This document shows positions 1-9,231 of a stretch of DNA of 25,208 nucleotides, one piece after another. The stretch spans positions 1 to 25,208 of IMG/VR virus record IMGVR_UViG_3300048814_000118. One strand, written 5' to 3'. The stretch comes from a virus. The position numbers and the translations under genes were made by a program. Position 1 is the stretch's first letter, and each line of letters begins with the position of its first letter. The notes below the pieces were generated by a model, which worked only from the letters and a program-made list of their open reading frames with translations, was not told the origin of the DNA and searched no databases.

Positions 1-543
1 CTGGCTGTTAGTCAGCGCCGTCAGTTGAGCGTTAGTTAGAGCGGAAAGCTTGAGGGAGGAACTTCCTCCAGCGCACGGCAGCAGGCTTACTCGCTGGGAA
101 ACAACTGTCACGCAGTACATCCCGTCAGCCAGGCCGGCCGCGTTCATCTGACCCCACTGCGTTGCGGCGGTGCTGGGTGGAGCAACCGATTGAGCCACGC
201 TGGAAATCCGAAGCGGCGTAGACGAGGTAGGAACGACCCACGTCTCAGTTCGCCGGATCGACCCGTTCAACAGGTAGACGGCGTTGTATGCGCTGTTCGC
301 CGGAGATGCCGTGTCGTTCGGCTCTAACGGGATCGTCACCGCGCCATTCACGATGCTGAAGGTGTTCGACTGCATCTCAACTCGAACACCGTCTGCCGCT
401 ACAAACGGAACGGTGGGCGTGAGAGTGATCGTACCGTTGGTGATTGCCGCACCACCTGGGGCCTGAATCTTGGTCTCTTGAATCAGCGTCTGAGCGCCGA
501 GGGGAGTAAGCAGCGCCGCACACAGAAGCAATAGGCGTCTCAT
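1..543 (-). CDS. Secreted or virion-associated fibre-like protein, N-terminal part, cut by the window edge
   Basis: An open frame of 181 codons runs from an ATG at 543 to the first base of the window without a stop, so the C-terminus lies outside. The start has a good ribosome-binding site (AGAAAGGAAACTTC before ATG) and lies 24 bases after the stop of the preceding tail gene, so it looks like the next gene of the same operon. Residues 1-18 (MRRLLLLCAALLTPLGAQ) form a clear Sec signal peptide. The rest is rich in Thr, Val, Ser and Ala, and predicted beta, ending in a repetitive LSALTNAQLTALTNSQ stretch like the start of a fibre shaft. I do not recognise a family. By position it may be a tail fibre, tail chaperone or surface protein; a signal peptide is unusual for a virion protein. 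Existence of the gene is well supported, function is not. Confidence 0.75.
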   Translation of the reverse strand, partial: MRRLLLLCAALLTPLGAQTLIQETKIQAPGGAAITNGTITLTPTVPFVAADGVRVEMQSNTFSIVNGAVTIPLEPNDTASPANSAYNAVYLLNGSIRRTETWVVPTSSTPLRISSVAQSVAPPSTAATQWGQMNAAGLADGMYCVTVVSQRVSLLPCAGGSSSLKLSALTNAQLTALTNSQ

Positions 544-567
544 GAAGTTTCCTTTCTAAGTTGCTGT

Positions 568-3500
568 TTAGAACACCCTGGCGGCCCGCCTGTTCGCCGG
601 CAAAGGAGGTACCTGCCAACTAAGCAGCGTCAGATGGTCGGCCGCCCAAAAACAGATAAGTGGTACTCCCGCGTTCGCCGCCGCCAAGTACTGCGCCGCC
701 CACGCGCACGCGCCGTTGAACCACGGGACGAGGTAAGCCGTCGCCGCCTTGGCATAAGTCAGCGTCGCAGTCCCATAAACCATCGCCGCCTTAGCCAGAT
801 CGATGTTCAGATACGAAGTGCCCCAGGAGAGCGCCTCCAACTTCACCCGGTCGATGTCGCCGTTCGGCGCCATGTACTGCGACGGGATGTTGACGTAATT
901 GTTCATTCGGCCGCCCTGCGGGTACGGATACCCCGCGTTCCAATAGACGGTCGGATTGTTGGTATCGAGCGGGAGCAGCCACTCGATCTTGGCTCCTGGG
1001 TACGATGCCTTCACTGCCTGCGCGATGGCGTGCATGTGGGTGTACACCTGGGTGCGCAGGAAGTTCGCGTCGGCGTACGAGTTGATGTTGGGGTTGTCGT
1101 CCTGCGTCCAGAAGCTGGCCAGTGCGCGCCCCAGCGCCGCCACGGCCGCCACCGCCGTGTACGCGTCGTAATAGGCCATGCCGCCGCCGCTCACCGTGCC
1201 CCCCGCCGTGTACGCGGCGTTCCCGTTCGATCCGGTCTCGGTGAAGTGCGTCGAATTAGTGACCACGATAGGCCACGTTCCATCCGCCGCCGTCGCGCCT
1301 CCCACCGCAGCGACTATCGCGTTCTGGCCCGTAGCGAGCCCGTGTGCCGCCGCCGTGCCTATCGAGATGGGCGCGGTCCAACTCGCATACCCGATGGCCT
1401 CGTTCATCAGCCGCGAGAAGAACCACCAACCGACCTCGCCCAACTGAAGCCAGGGCACGAGGCCGGCCGCCGCCAGAATCCCGGCCGCTTGCAGATAGCA
1501 CTTTTCGAGGTAAGCGGTGACCGTCGCCGGGTTGAAGCAGCATTGCGCGGTCTGAAGATCGATCAGCGTCGTGGCGCCCGGCGCGACGGTGAACGCGGTC
1601 CCCGAAACGAGTGTCGTCAACTGGTAGTGGTTGGCGTCCGTGACGGTCACCGACCAGACTGCGCCGTTCGATCCTTGCGCGATGTGGACGGTGTTTCCGG
1701 TAACGTACCCGTGCCCGATCTGCTCGATAGTCTGCGGGCCGGACCCGCTCACTCCGTCCACCACCCCCGCGCCCCACGACCCGAAACCGGTGGCGGTCAG
1801 AACCACCGCACCGTTCGCGAACCGCTGGCACCACGCGCTGGCCGACGTAGCCGCGTCCGGCGGCGCGAGTAGCTCCTGGGAGAACGCCACGGTCATGGTC
1901 TGGCCGGCCGCTTTCACCAGCGTCGCGAGGTCGGTCAGGTAATCCTTGAACGCGCGGTTGAGCGGAGAGGCCTGCGACGCATCGACCGCCCACGTGCCTT
2001 CGTTCCCGCCCGCGAGGGAGGTCGAACCGATGTCGCCCGCCACCGCTACCGCGATCCCCGCGCCCGCGCTCACCGACAGGTCCAGACTGAACCCGTTGAT
2101 GGGGCTGAGGACGGTGATGGTGAATTGGCCGGCGGTCGCGGTCGGAGCTGCGCAGGTGCCGACGAACGTCGCGTTGATTGCGTTCACGACGCGCTGTGCA
2201 AGCGTCGCCAGGGTGTCGGCCGGATACGCCACCGCACCAAGCACCGTGCCGCCAAGCGAACCGCCGCCCGAGGGATTCCCACCCTTGGTTGTCGCCCCGG
2301 AGATCGCCGTTCCGCTGTTTGGGTACGTGCCGCCGACCGTCATCCACACCGTGTCCGCGCCAACCCCGAACGAGTTCCCCGGATTGATGGTCCCAGAGAG
2401 AGTCACCGTCGCCTGATGAAAGTTGCCGCCACTGCGCGCGCGCTTCAACGCGAAAAAGACGCCGACGTAGAAGTCGATGTCGCCGTTCAGGCCGGCCTGG
2501 TTGAGCGTCCACAGGAGGCGCGCGGGCGCGATCTGATAGGTCTGCCCGGTGTCGTAGTCGCAGGCGCACCCTACCACGGAGTAGGAAGTGGCCGGCAACG
2601 CCGGATCTGCCAGCACCGCGGCCTGCAGGAAATCGAAGATGCACGTGCCGCTCGCTACCGTAAGCGCCACGGTATGGGAGCCCGCCGCGACGCCGGATGC
2701 AATTAGACGCCGCCCCGCCGTTGGCGCGCCGGACGACTGCGTGGAATAGGCGCTCACCGGGATCGCAGCGCCGCCGTCCACCAACGCGCTGATCGCGCCG
2801 CCGACCGTCGAGAGCGCGGTGCCCCAGTACAGGTTGTGCGCGAACTGGCAGGAGTACTTCACCGTAACCGTGTCGCCGGCGTGAGCGCTGTCCCAAGCAA
2901 AGCCGCCCACATACCAGCCCGCTACCTGATTCCAACCGCTACCCGCCCGCGCCGCCCACGAGTCGCCCGAAGCAATGGTCACCGAGCCGGGCCCCGCGAT
3001 CTTCAGCGGAGTGACGCCGCCCGGATCGCCGACCGTCCAGTTGGCCAGGACCGCCGACCACTCCTGCGGCGCGAACGCCACAAGCGCCGGGTTGACCGTC
3101 CCGGCGTCGTAAGTGAGAGGAGGTGCGAAGGTAAGCCATAGCTGCCGGACGGTGGCGAGGCCCAGCGCGGAGAAGTCCATGTGGACGTGGATGGACGTCG
3201 GGTCGGTCCCGCCCGTAAGCTTCGATGCGCCAGCCGGCGTGAGATAGCAGGTCGTGGTCTTGTGCATCTCCAGCAGTTCGATTCCGTTGCCGTCCACGCC
3301 CTCCGTCCGCGATTGGACCGTGAAGGTGCTGCCGGTCTGCGTCGCCTGCAAGACCGTGTTCGCGTTGATCTGCGCCACCAGTTGGCCGGCCACCCATGCA
3401 GTGACGCTCGTGATTTCGAGAAGAAGCACCCCGGTCGCGTTGCCATCGGAAGCAGAGCATGTGACCTCTGCGCCCGTGTTCAATTTCGGGGTGAGCGTCA

Positions 3501-4203
3501 CATTGTTCCCCGCCGCCACCGCCGTGGCGTTCGCGTCCGGTGCCACGTTGATGAGGAGCGCCAGCGCGGTCGCAATATCGCCCGAGCCATCAGTCGCAAG
3601 CTGCACGTGGGTGTAAGTCTGCGTACCGATGGTGATCGTGTGGCTATACCCGGTGCCAGCGGAATTCCAGAATGCAAAGACGATGGATGACACAGCCCCG
3701 GCCCAAACCGGCACCACCACATCGAAAAGCACGTTGCCCAGGTATACCAGTTGCACGCGGTCGTACGCCGCCGGAGTGCCGTTGACCGTGTAAGTACAAC
3801 TGGCCTGCGCGCCGCCCGTGGTCGCCGTAACCGGCAGCGCCACCGTGCCGGGCGTTTCTGTCACGACGCCGCCGGCGACGCTGCGCGCGATGTAACTCAG
3901 CGAGCCCCACGCCACCGAAGGGTACTTCGAGCTCGTCGGATTCTGGCAGCCCGTCCAAGCCAGATCGAAGTCCAACGTCACGCCGGCCAGGGAGAAGTCG
4001 GGTAGGTACCTCGAGGTATACAAATGCCCATAAACATCGTCCGCATCGAACAGGACTGCCACCGCGAAATCCGCTTGGTCCGACCAGCAGCCCGAGAGCG
4101 TGAAGCCGGCGCCCGACGCGTTGTGCAGCGACGCCGCAGCTCCGCGCCGGTCGAATCCGCGCAGGTACATCGAGCGATGCGGTTGTAGTTTGGCAATCGA
4201 CAT
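568..4203 (-). CDS. Large tail-tip protein with interrupted glycoside-hydrolase-like barrel
   Basis: This is a 1211-residue protein starting at an ATG 9 bases after the stop of the tip/hub gene. It probably sits at the tail tip and may bind or cut host surface sugars. Residues 1-185 are beta-rich. Residues about 188-330 and 598-745 hold Gly/Thr-rich modules with a recurring 'A(L)xxxIN...A...G...T' pattern. From about 740 a TIM-barrel-like domain begins (AFKDYLTDLATLVKAAGQ), continues at 890-935 with LQLGEVGWWFF (Glu923 is a candidate acid) and again at 1008-1211 (MAYYDAYTAVAAVAALGRAL, then KIEWLLPLD). The barrel is broken by two beta modules with HGYVTG at 831 and HGLATG at 954. Such barrels occur in phage tail proteins; whether this one is catalytic cannot be seen. 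The C-terminus RRAARVF is short and basic. The tail assignment is firm by context, the enzyme activity is inference. Confidence 0.8.
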   Translation of the reverse strand: MSIAKLQPHRSMYLRGFDRRGAAASLHNASGAGFTLSGCWSDQADFAVAVLFDADDVYGHLYTSRYLPDFSLAGVTLDFDLAWTGCQNPTSSKYPSVAWGSLSYIARSVAGGVVTETPGTVALPVTATTGGAQASCTYTVNGTPAAYDRVQLVYLGNVLFDVVVPVWAGAVSSIVFAFWNSAGTGYSHTITIGTQTYTHVQLATDGSGDIATALALLINVAPDANATAVAAGNNVTLTPKLNTGAEVTCSASDGNATGVLLLEITSVTAWVAGQLVAQINANTVLQATQTGSTFTVQSRTEGVDGNGIELLEMHKTTTCYLTPAGASKLTGGTDPTSIHVHMDFSALGLATVRQLWLTFAPPLTYDAGTVNPALVAFAPQEWSAVLANWTVGDPGGVTPLKIAGPGSVTIASGDSWAARAGSGWNQVAGWYVGGFAWDSAHAGDTVTVKYSCQFAHNLYWGTALSTVGGAISALVDGGAAIPVSAYSTQSSGAPTAGRRLIASGVAAGSHTVALTVASGTCIFDFLQAAVLADPALPATSYSVVGCACDYDTGQTYQIAPARLLWTLNQAGLNGDIDFYVGVFFALKRARSGGNFHQATVTLSGTINPGNSFGVGADTVWMTVGGTYPNSGTAISGATTKGGNPSGGGSLGGTVLGAVAYPADTLATLAQRVVNAINATFVGTCAAPTATAGQFTITVLSPINGFSLDLSVSAGAGIAVAVAGDIGSTSLAGGNEGTWAVDASQASPLNRAFKDYLTDLATLVKAAGQTMTVAFSQELLAPPDAATSASAWCQRFANGAVVLTATGFGSWGAGVVDGVSGSGPQTIEQIGHGYVTGNTVHIAQGSNGAVWSVTVTDANHYQLTTLVSGTAFTVAPGATTLIDLQTAQCCFNPATVTAYLEKCYLQAAGILAAAGLVPWLQLGEVGWWFFSRLMNEAIGYASWTAPISIGTAAAHGLATGQNAIVAAVGGATAADGTWPIVVTNSTHFTETGSNGNAAYTAGGTVSGGGMAYYDAYTAVAAVAALGRALASFWTQDDNPNINSYADANFLRTQVYTHMHAIAQAVKASYPGAKIEWLLPLDTNNPTVYWNAGYPYPQGGRMNNYVNIPSQYMAPNGDIDRVKLEALSWGTSYLNIDLAKAAMVYGTATLTYAKAATAYLVPWFNGACAWAAQYLAAANAGVPLICFWAADHLTLLSWQVPPLPANRRAARVF

Positions 4204-4212
4204 GGTGCGGGC

Positions 4213-7200
4213 CTACATGTAAATGAACACCGAGAGGTTCGCGCCCGGCACCGTGGTTCCGACAGCAGCGATATCGAGCGTGATGCTGGCGCCGCCGGCG
4301 AGCGCGCCGGAAGCGGTCAACTGCGCGCTGGTGGCCTGCACCGACAGGTTGCCGGCGGCAATGGTGATGGTCATCCAAAGCACGCCGCCCACGTTGATGT
4401 TGACCGTCAGTCCCGCGCCGGTCGGTGCGGTGCCCACCAACGCCACGACCTCGTTGGGAGTACGTGTAGCGTTCAACTGCAACGGGGGCGCCTGATTGCT
4501 GCCAATCGCCAGTGTGCCGGCCACCTGCAGCGTCGCGCCCGGAGACGCGTTGGTACCGGCCGCCCCATAGATCCAGTCCTCGCGGACGGGCGCGTCGCCG
4601 TCCGGAGACTCGTTGCCGTTCACATCCACCGTAAACCCTCCGATCAGCATCGGTTGCTTTATGAAGTTCGCGGTCGGAACCGAGAGCGCAACCGCAGTCA
4701 ACGGGCTGGCGTTGTCGATGCTTGTGGAATCCGCCTGGAAGCCCCACGTCGGGCCTTCGACAATCCACACCGACGTTTCGTCCATCGTAAGCGCCGGTTG
4801 GAAGGTCAAGCCCGTTGCGGTGTTCGCCGTGATGGTGCTCGGCGGCTGGCCGCGCCCGGTGTTGGCGATGATGCGGATCAGGTTCCCAATCTCGACACCG
4901 ACTCCGGCAACGACGCCCATCCCGCCGTAAGCGTTCAGCGAGTTCTTGCAGCCGTTGTCGTTGACCGTGTTCACCGAGGGCGGCATGCTGTTCAGGTTGT
5001 CTGCCTTGAATCGGATTGCGAATGCGTCGCCCACCAGCACGATCCCGGTGGGGTCGCGGTCGAGCGTAAGCGTTCCCGTCGCCGGCACGTGGTTCGTGAT
5101 ATTGAAGCTCGCGTACGGCGTGCTAGCGTTCGGCCTCCCGATGATCGAAAGCACGCGTCCGGCAGCGTTGAACGGCGTGGCCGAGGTATCGACCATGTCA
5201 TTCGACACAATCGTATTCGTGGAGACACTGGCCACGGACGCGCCGATCACGCCCGAGTGGCGCAGAAGCTTCGACTTAATGCGCACCTTTGCGACGTACG
5301 GCGAAGGCATCGCCCAGGTCGACCGCGTCAACGGGCCGGAAAACGTGATGGAGGAAGGGCTGTAGGTCGTGCCGTTCCCGGTTGGCGTGAGCGCGCCCGT
5401 CAGTTGCTCGCAGATCAGGTCGTCCTGGCTGGCGATGAATAGAACGAAGGAAGCCAGCCCGGTGACCGCCGGCCACGTGATGTTCGCGAGCGTAAACGTA
5501 TCGGTGCCCGACACCGAGGTGCCGAGGACCAGGATGCTCGACGGCACAGAGGGGAGCCCGCTCCCGTCGACGGCGCAGATGGCCACGTACAACGTCACCA
5601 TCGCCGGCAGCGACCCGCCCGTCGATGCCTGCCCCACCAGCCCGACTCCCGGTGCGCCCGCGCCTGTGGCGCTGAACTCGTTCACCGGCAACTTCCCGGT
5701 GATCACCAAGTAGGCTTGCTGGCTGCCGTCCTGCAGGGGCACGTACACCTGATCCGAGTCGAACGTCCACTCGCCAGGGAAGAGCGCGTCGCCCGCGTTG
5801 GCCTGCACTTGGTACGGAGCCCATACCGGTCCGGCCGGAATCGCGTAGAAGATCGGTGACGGCGGCGCAGGCGCTACGTCCACCGGCTTGGGACCGACGT
5901 CGAGGTCGTACATCGACGCGGTAACGGTCTGCCCTTCCAGTTGCACCGACCAGTCTTTCTTGAGGCTCCACTTCTGAACCCGGAAACACATCGTGATGAC
6001 GTGGAAGACCAGGCCGGTCCCGCTGGGCGGCGCGGGGTTGGTGGTGATCGTGGAACCGTTGGCGGCCACCGCAGTGATCGTCACCTGGATACCGCCGATC
6101 AGAATCGCCTTGTTGACGAATTCGGTGTCGCCATCCGCCGTGCCGGCGTACGTCCACACGTCGCCGCTTACCCAGGTCGCGGTCGCGCCGGTCACGTTGC
6201 AGGTCCCCCGCGCACCGGGGATGTCCGGGTGCGTCATCGAGACGACTTGGCCGACCTCGTTGTTAAGACCCAGGAGCGTCGTTTGCCAGGATGCGCTGCG
6301 GGCATTCCGCCACTCCATCGGCGTGACGCCCCCGCACTCTTCGCGCGTACGCGTCGCCGCGATCCGTAGGGCCTGACTCAGCGTCGAAATGCCCACCGAA
6401 TGCATCTGGCTCGTGAGCGGAGAGCCGGCGCGGCCATAGTAGGCCGCATGGCTCTTGTCGACGTAATCGGCGGTGTTGGTCTGGTACTGATACGCGACGT
6501 CGGCGTAGGAAATAATCAGGTGCTCGAAGGCCGCCACAATCGGCGTCAACCGCAGGCTTTGGAACAGAACGCTACCGATGGTGTAAGCGTCCACCGCACT
6601 CGCGTTGATGCGGCAGCCCAATTTCAGCTTGCCGAATTCCCACGCGTAGAAGCCAAGGCAGCAGTTCAGAACCTCGGTGAGCCAGTCGCGGAAAGGCTTC
6701 TGGCTGCTGATCGATCCTTGAAACTGAAACTGAATTTCATTCCCGGTGCCGAGGATGGCCGGCACTTGGGCGGCGGCGATCTCCGCGGTGCCGCTGCCGT
6801 CGCCCACGATCAGCGAGGAGAGAACGAACGCCGCCAACTGCTGCGCCGACACACTCGGGTACGACATCGAGTCGCCGGGCGTCGCGCTGCTGGTGATGGG
6901 GTTGAGGTAGTAAGCGAACCAGTCGTATTTACCATCGCCCGTAAAGGTCATGCTGCCGACCGTCAACGTCATGCCGAGAGTCATCCGGTCCTCGACGGAT
7001 GCGATCAGCGCCTTCTCTGCGTTGCCGGTCGGATTGGCACCGGCGATCACCACGCACGCCTGCACGTACGCCTGCCAGACGGTCGTGAAGTTGGCCTCGA
7101 AGATAGTTCGATTCGCAGCAGTCTGGTATCGAGGCGCGAGGCTCTGCCAGTTGTAAAGATTCTGCTGCAACAGGACCGCGGCCTGGTTCGCTGCGTTGCT

Positions 7201-9231
7201 CATGGGCACGCTGTACGCGTTGCCCGTGAACGCGCTCCCGATCCATGCGATCAGGCACGCCCACATGCCAATGGGATTTCCGGTGAACGCCACGATCTTG
7301 AAGTCGCCGATGGTGGAACCGCTGAAGCTGAAGAACGAACTGGGCGGAAGCGTGATCGTGATCGTCTGCGTGTTGAGTGGCGCCTCGAGGCCGGCGGTAA
7401 GCCCCATGGCGCGCAGGAGCATGTTCACGCAGATCCAAAACGGGTTGATGAGGCCGGAGACAACCGACCGGTTGCCGTTCTGATCCCACACGAAGCCGGA
7501 CAGCCCGTAGTCGAGCGGAATCGTCATCTGGTGCTGGTCGGGCGTCGAAGGCTGAATGGTGCTCGACTTCGTGATGCGCAACTCGCAGAAGGCCACGCCG
7601 GCCGCATAGTTATTGGGCTCCCAGGTCTGCGGCGACCCCTGGCCGAGCGAGAAATAATCGGTAGACGGATTGGCCGGGTCATTGCCCAAGACCTGCCGGA
7701 GTCCCATTCCCGGCTGGTTCTTTGTGATCACCAGATTGCCGTTGACCTGAAAGCCCTGCCACGTATAGCCGTCGACCATCGGCGCCACCACGTACCGGTA
7801 GCCGTCCGCGTTCGCGACGATCTGCGACGGCGTAAACCCGCCCAGCGGTCCCGCGCCGAGGATTCCCAGCGAGTCCGCGTACGTGGACTCGTCGCGGTAC
7901 GCGACCATCAGAGCGTTGGCCATGAATGCGTAGAGCGCGTTACCGCCCGAGTTGCACCAAATTTCTGGCAGCGCCAGGCCCCAGATGTATTCCGTGATGA
8001 TCGAGGTGGCGGTGACCTTGTTGCGCCCGAAGCCCAGGAAGCCGGTGGAGTCGTCCTTGATAATCACGCCCTGCGGGTCGGCCTGCTGGCCGCCGAAGTA
8101 CGGAGACATGCCGTGCACCTGACAGCCGTTCGCCGACTCCAGGTAGAAGTCGCAACTGTTCGGATCGCCGCCCGCCGCAGTAACCGCCGCCGAGTTCGCG
8201 CCCTTGGTCGCCCACAGGCAGTAGACGCCGTCGTTGTAAGTCTTCCAGCACTGGCGGCTGGCCTGCCGCTCCGGGTACTGGTTCATGATCTGGAAGAAGC
8301 CGTCGGAGCAGACCACCGGGAAGTTCGGTGTGCCGTCGCTCGTAAAGTTCTGGATGACGCCCTTCCAGATTTGAATAAGGATACCGGAATTGACGTTGAA
8401 CGCGCAGAAGTCGATCTCCGCGTATTTGAGATCGGTGTCGTTGGAGAGGTCCGTCATCGTGCGGTCGGCGTTGCCGAAGGTGAATCGCACGCTGTCGGAG
8501 GAGCCCTTGATGTCCTGGGAGATCAGCGTGTCGGAGCCGGGCTCGCCGATCCCGGTGATACGCGGCAGGTAGAGTTGCGAACTGCCCGCCCAGCCGAGCG
8601 CGGCGGCCACCGCGCCGGCAGCGCCATCGGTGAGCGTCACGCGCCGGTCCGAAAGCCAGATGTCCGGCACGGTGGCCTCTTGCACGCGGATGTGGATGAG
8701 CGGAACGATTTCCTGGACTTCGGAAAGCAGCGCCGCAGAAAGCGCGGTCGAGGGGAATCGCAGGCAGGGCGCGGCTACCACCGCGTAAGTCGGTGCGGCG
8801 GTCGGATCGACGACCTCGACCAGATTAAATCCAGTCTGGCACGCGTTGCGCAGGTAGTTGAAGGAGACCGGCGTCTCCTCGAAGGTCACGAGGACCGACG
8901 TGGTGGTTCCACCGGGGTTGGGGACGTTGTAAGTGAACGCCTCCCATGGGCCCTGCATCGACTCCCAAAACGATCTGAGTTCGCGCGCCTCCGTCCAGCC
9001 CAGGTTGCCGCGCGAGAAGCGGAACTTACGAGGCCCGATCCCGCTATAGAAGCGCTGCTCCTGCTTCGCGTCCATACTGCCGAAGCGATGGACGATCACC
9101 GGGCGCTCGACGGAGAACCCGTAGGAAGACAGTTCCGTCGTAAGAGGAAAGACCTGCGTGCCCGAGAGGCCGGCGCCGCCCGTCGAGAGCACCGTCGTTG
9201 GTACGGAAATCCGTCCGATTAGATCTGCCAT
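4213..9231 (-). CDS. Tail tip/hub protein, apparent fusion of gpM-, gpL- and gpJ-like parts
   Basis: This is a 1672-residue protein. The chosen start is the ATG at 9231, which overlaps the upstream stop as TGATG; a 15-residue upstream extension would lie inside the neighbour. Residues 1-142 resemble the preceding gpM-like protein, ending in the same pattern (ACQTGFNLVEV versus CRTNVQGLQLVEV). Residues about 180-400 look like a DUF2163/gpL-type tail protein with a four-cysteine cluster (C328, C338, C360, C370); in lambda gpL such cysteines bind an iron-sulfur cluster. Residues about 400-1110 resemble a tail hub (gpJ-like), including FRDWLTEVLNCCLGFYAW near 847 and VQKWSLKKDWSVQLEGQTV near 1085, with an inserted beta module at 1009-1080. 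Residues 1200-1320 look fibronectin-III-like. The C-terminus (ASITLDIAAVGTTVPGANLS) is a beta end-domain seen in other tail proteins. The role as hub is inferred from order and size. Confidence 0.85.
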   Translation of the reverse strand: MADLIGRISVPTTVLSTGGAGLSGTQVFPLTTELSSYGFSVERPVIVHRFGSMDAKQEQRFYSGIGPRKFRFSRGNLGWTEARELRSFWESMQGPWEAFTYNVPNPGGTTTSVLVTFEETPVSFNYLRNACQTGFNLVEVVDPTAAPTYAVVAAPCLRFPSTALSAALLSEVQEIVPLIHIRVQEATVPDIWLSDRRVTLTDGAAGAVAAALGWAGSSQLYLPRITGIGEPGSDTLISQDIKGSSDSVRFTFGNADRTMTDLSNDTDLKYAEIDFCAFNVNSGILIQIWKGVIQNFTSDGTPNFPVVCSDGFFQIMNQYPERQASRQCWKTYNDGVYCLWATKGANSAAVTAAGGDPNSCDFYLESANGCQVHGMSPYFGGQQADPQGVIIKDDSTGFLGFGRNKVTATSIITEYIWGLALPEIWCNSGGNALYAFMANALMVAYRDESTYADSLGILGAGPLGGFTPSQIVANADGYRYVVAPMVDGYTWQGFQVNGNLVITKNQPGMGLRQVLGNDPANPSTDYFSLGQGSPQTWEPNNYAAGVAFCELRITKSSTIQPSTPDQHQMTIPLDYGLSGFVWDQNGNRSVVSGLINPFWICVNMLLRAMGLTAGLEAPLNTQTITITLPPSSFFSFSGSTIGDFKIVAFTGNPIGMWACLIAWIGSAFTGNAYSVPMSNAANQAAVLLQQNLYNWQSLAPRYQTAANRTIFEANFTTVWQAYVQACVVIAGANPTGNAEKALIASVEDRMTLGMTLTVGSMTFTGDGKYDWFAYYLNPITSSATPGDSMSYPSVSAQQLAAFVLSSLIVGDGSGTAEIAAAQVPAILGTGNEIQFQFQGSISSQKPFRDWLTEVLNCCLGFYAWEFGKLKLGCRINASAVDAYTIGSVLFQSLRLTPIVAAFEHLIISYADVAYQYQTNTADYVDKSHAAYYGRAGSPLTSQMHSVGISTLSQALRIAATRTREECGGVTPMEWRNARSASWQTTLLGLNNEVGQVVSMTHPDIPGARGTCNVTGATATWVSGDVWTYAGTADGDTEFVNKAILIGGIQVTITAVAANGSTITTNPAPPSGTGLVFHVITMCFRVQKWSLKKDWSVQLEGQTVTASMYDLDVGPKPVDVAPAPPSPIFYAIPAGPVWAPYQVQANAGDALFPGEWTFDSDQVYVPLQDGSQQAYLVITGKLPVNEFSATGAGAPGVGLVGQASTGGSLPAMVTLYVAICAVDGSGLPSVPSSILVLGTSVSGTDTFTLANITWPAVTGLASFVLFIASQDDLICEQLTGALTPTGNGTTYSPSSITFSGPLTRSTWAMPSPYVAKVRIKSKLLRHSGVIGASVASVSTNTIVSNDMVDTSATPFNAAGRVLSIIGRPNASTPYASFNITNHVPATGTLTLDRDPTGIVLVGDAFAIRFKADNLNSMPPSVNTVNDNGCKNSLNAYGGMGVVAGVGVEIGNLIRIIANTGRGQPPSTITANTATGLTFQPALTMDETSVWIVEGPTWGFQADSTSIDNASPLTAVALSVPTANFIKQPMLIGGFTVDVNGNESPDGDAPVREDWIYGAAGTNASPGATLQVAGTLAIGSNQAPPLQLNATRTPNEVVALVGTAPTGAGLTVNINVGGVLWMTITIAAGNLSVQATSAQLTASGALAGGASITLDIAAVGTTVPGANLSVFIYM

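Noticed and set aside
1256-2935. Second minus-strand frame of 559 codons inside the large tail-tip gene
   Set aside because: Overlaps the real gene in another frame and is dominated by Arg and Gly, a usual GC shadow.
6400-9222. Open plus-strand frame of 940 codons opposite the hub gene
   Set aside because: It is antisense to a well-supported tail gene, is Arg/Val/His-rich without domain character, and such frames are expected in GC-rich DNA with third-position bias.
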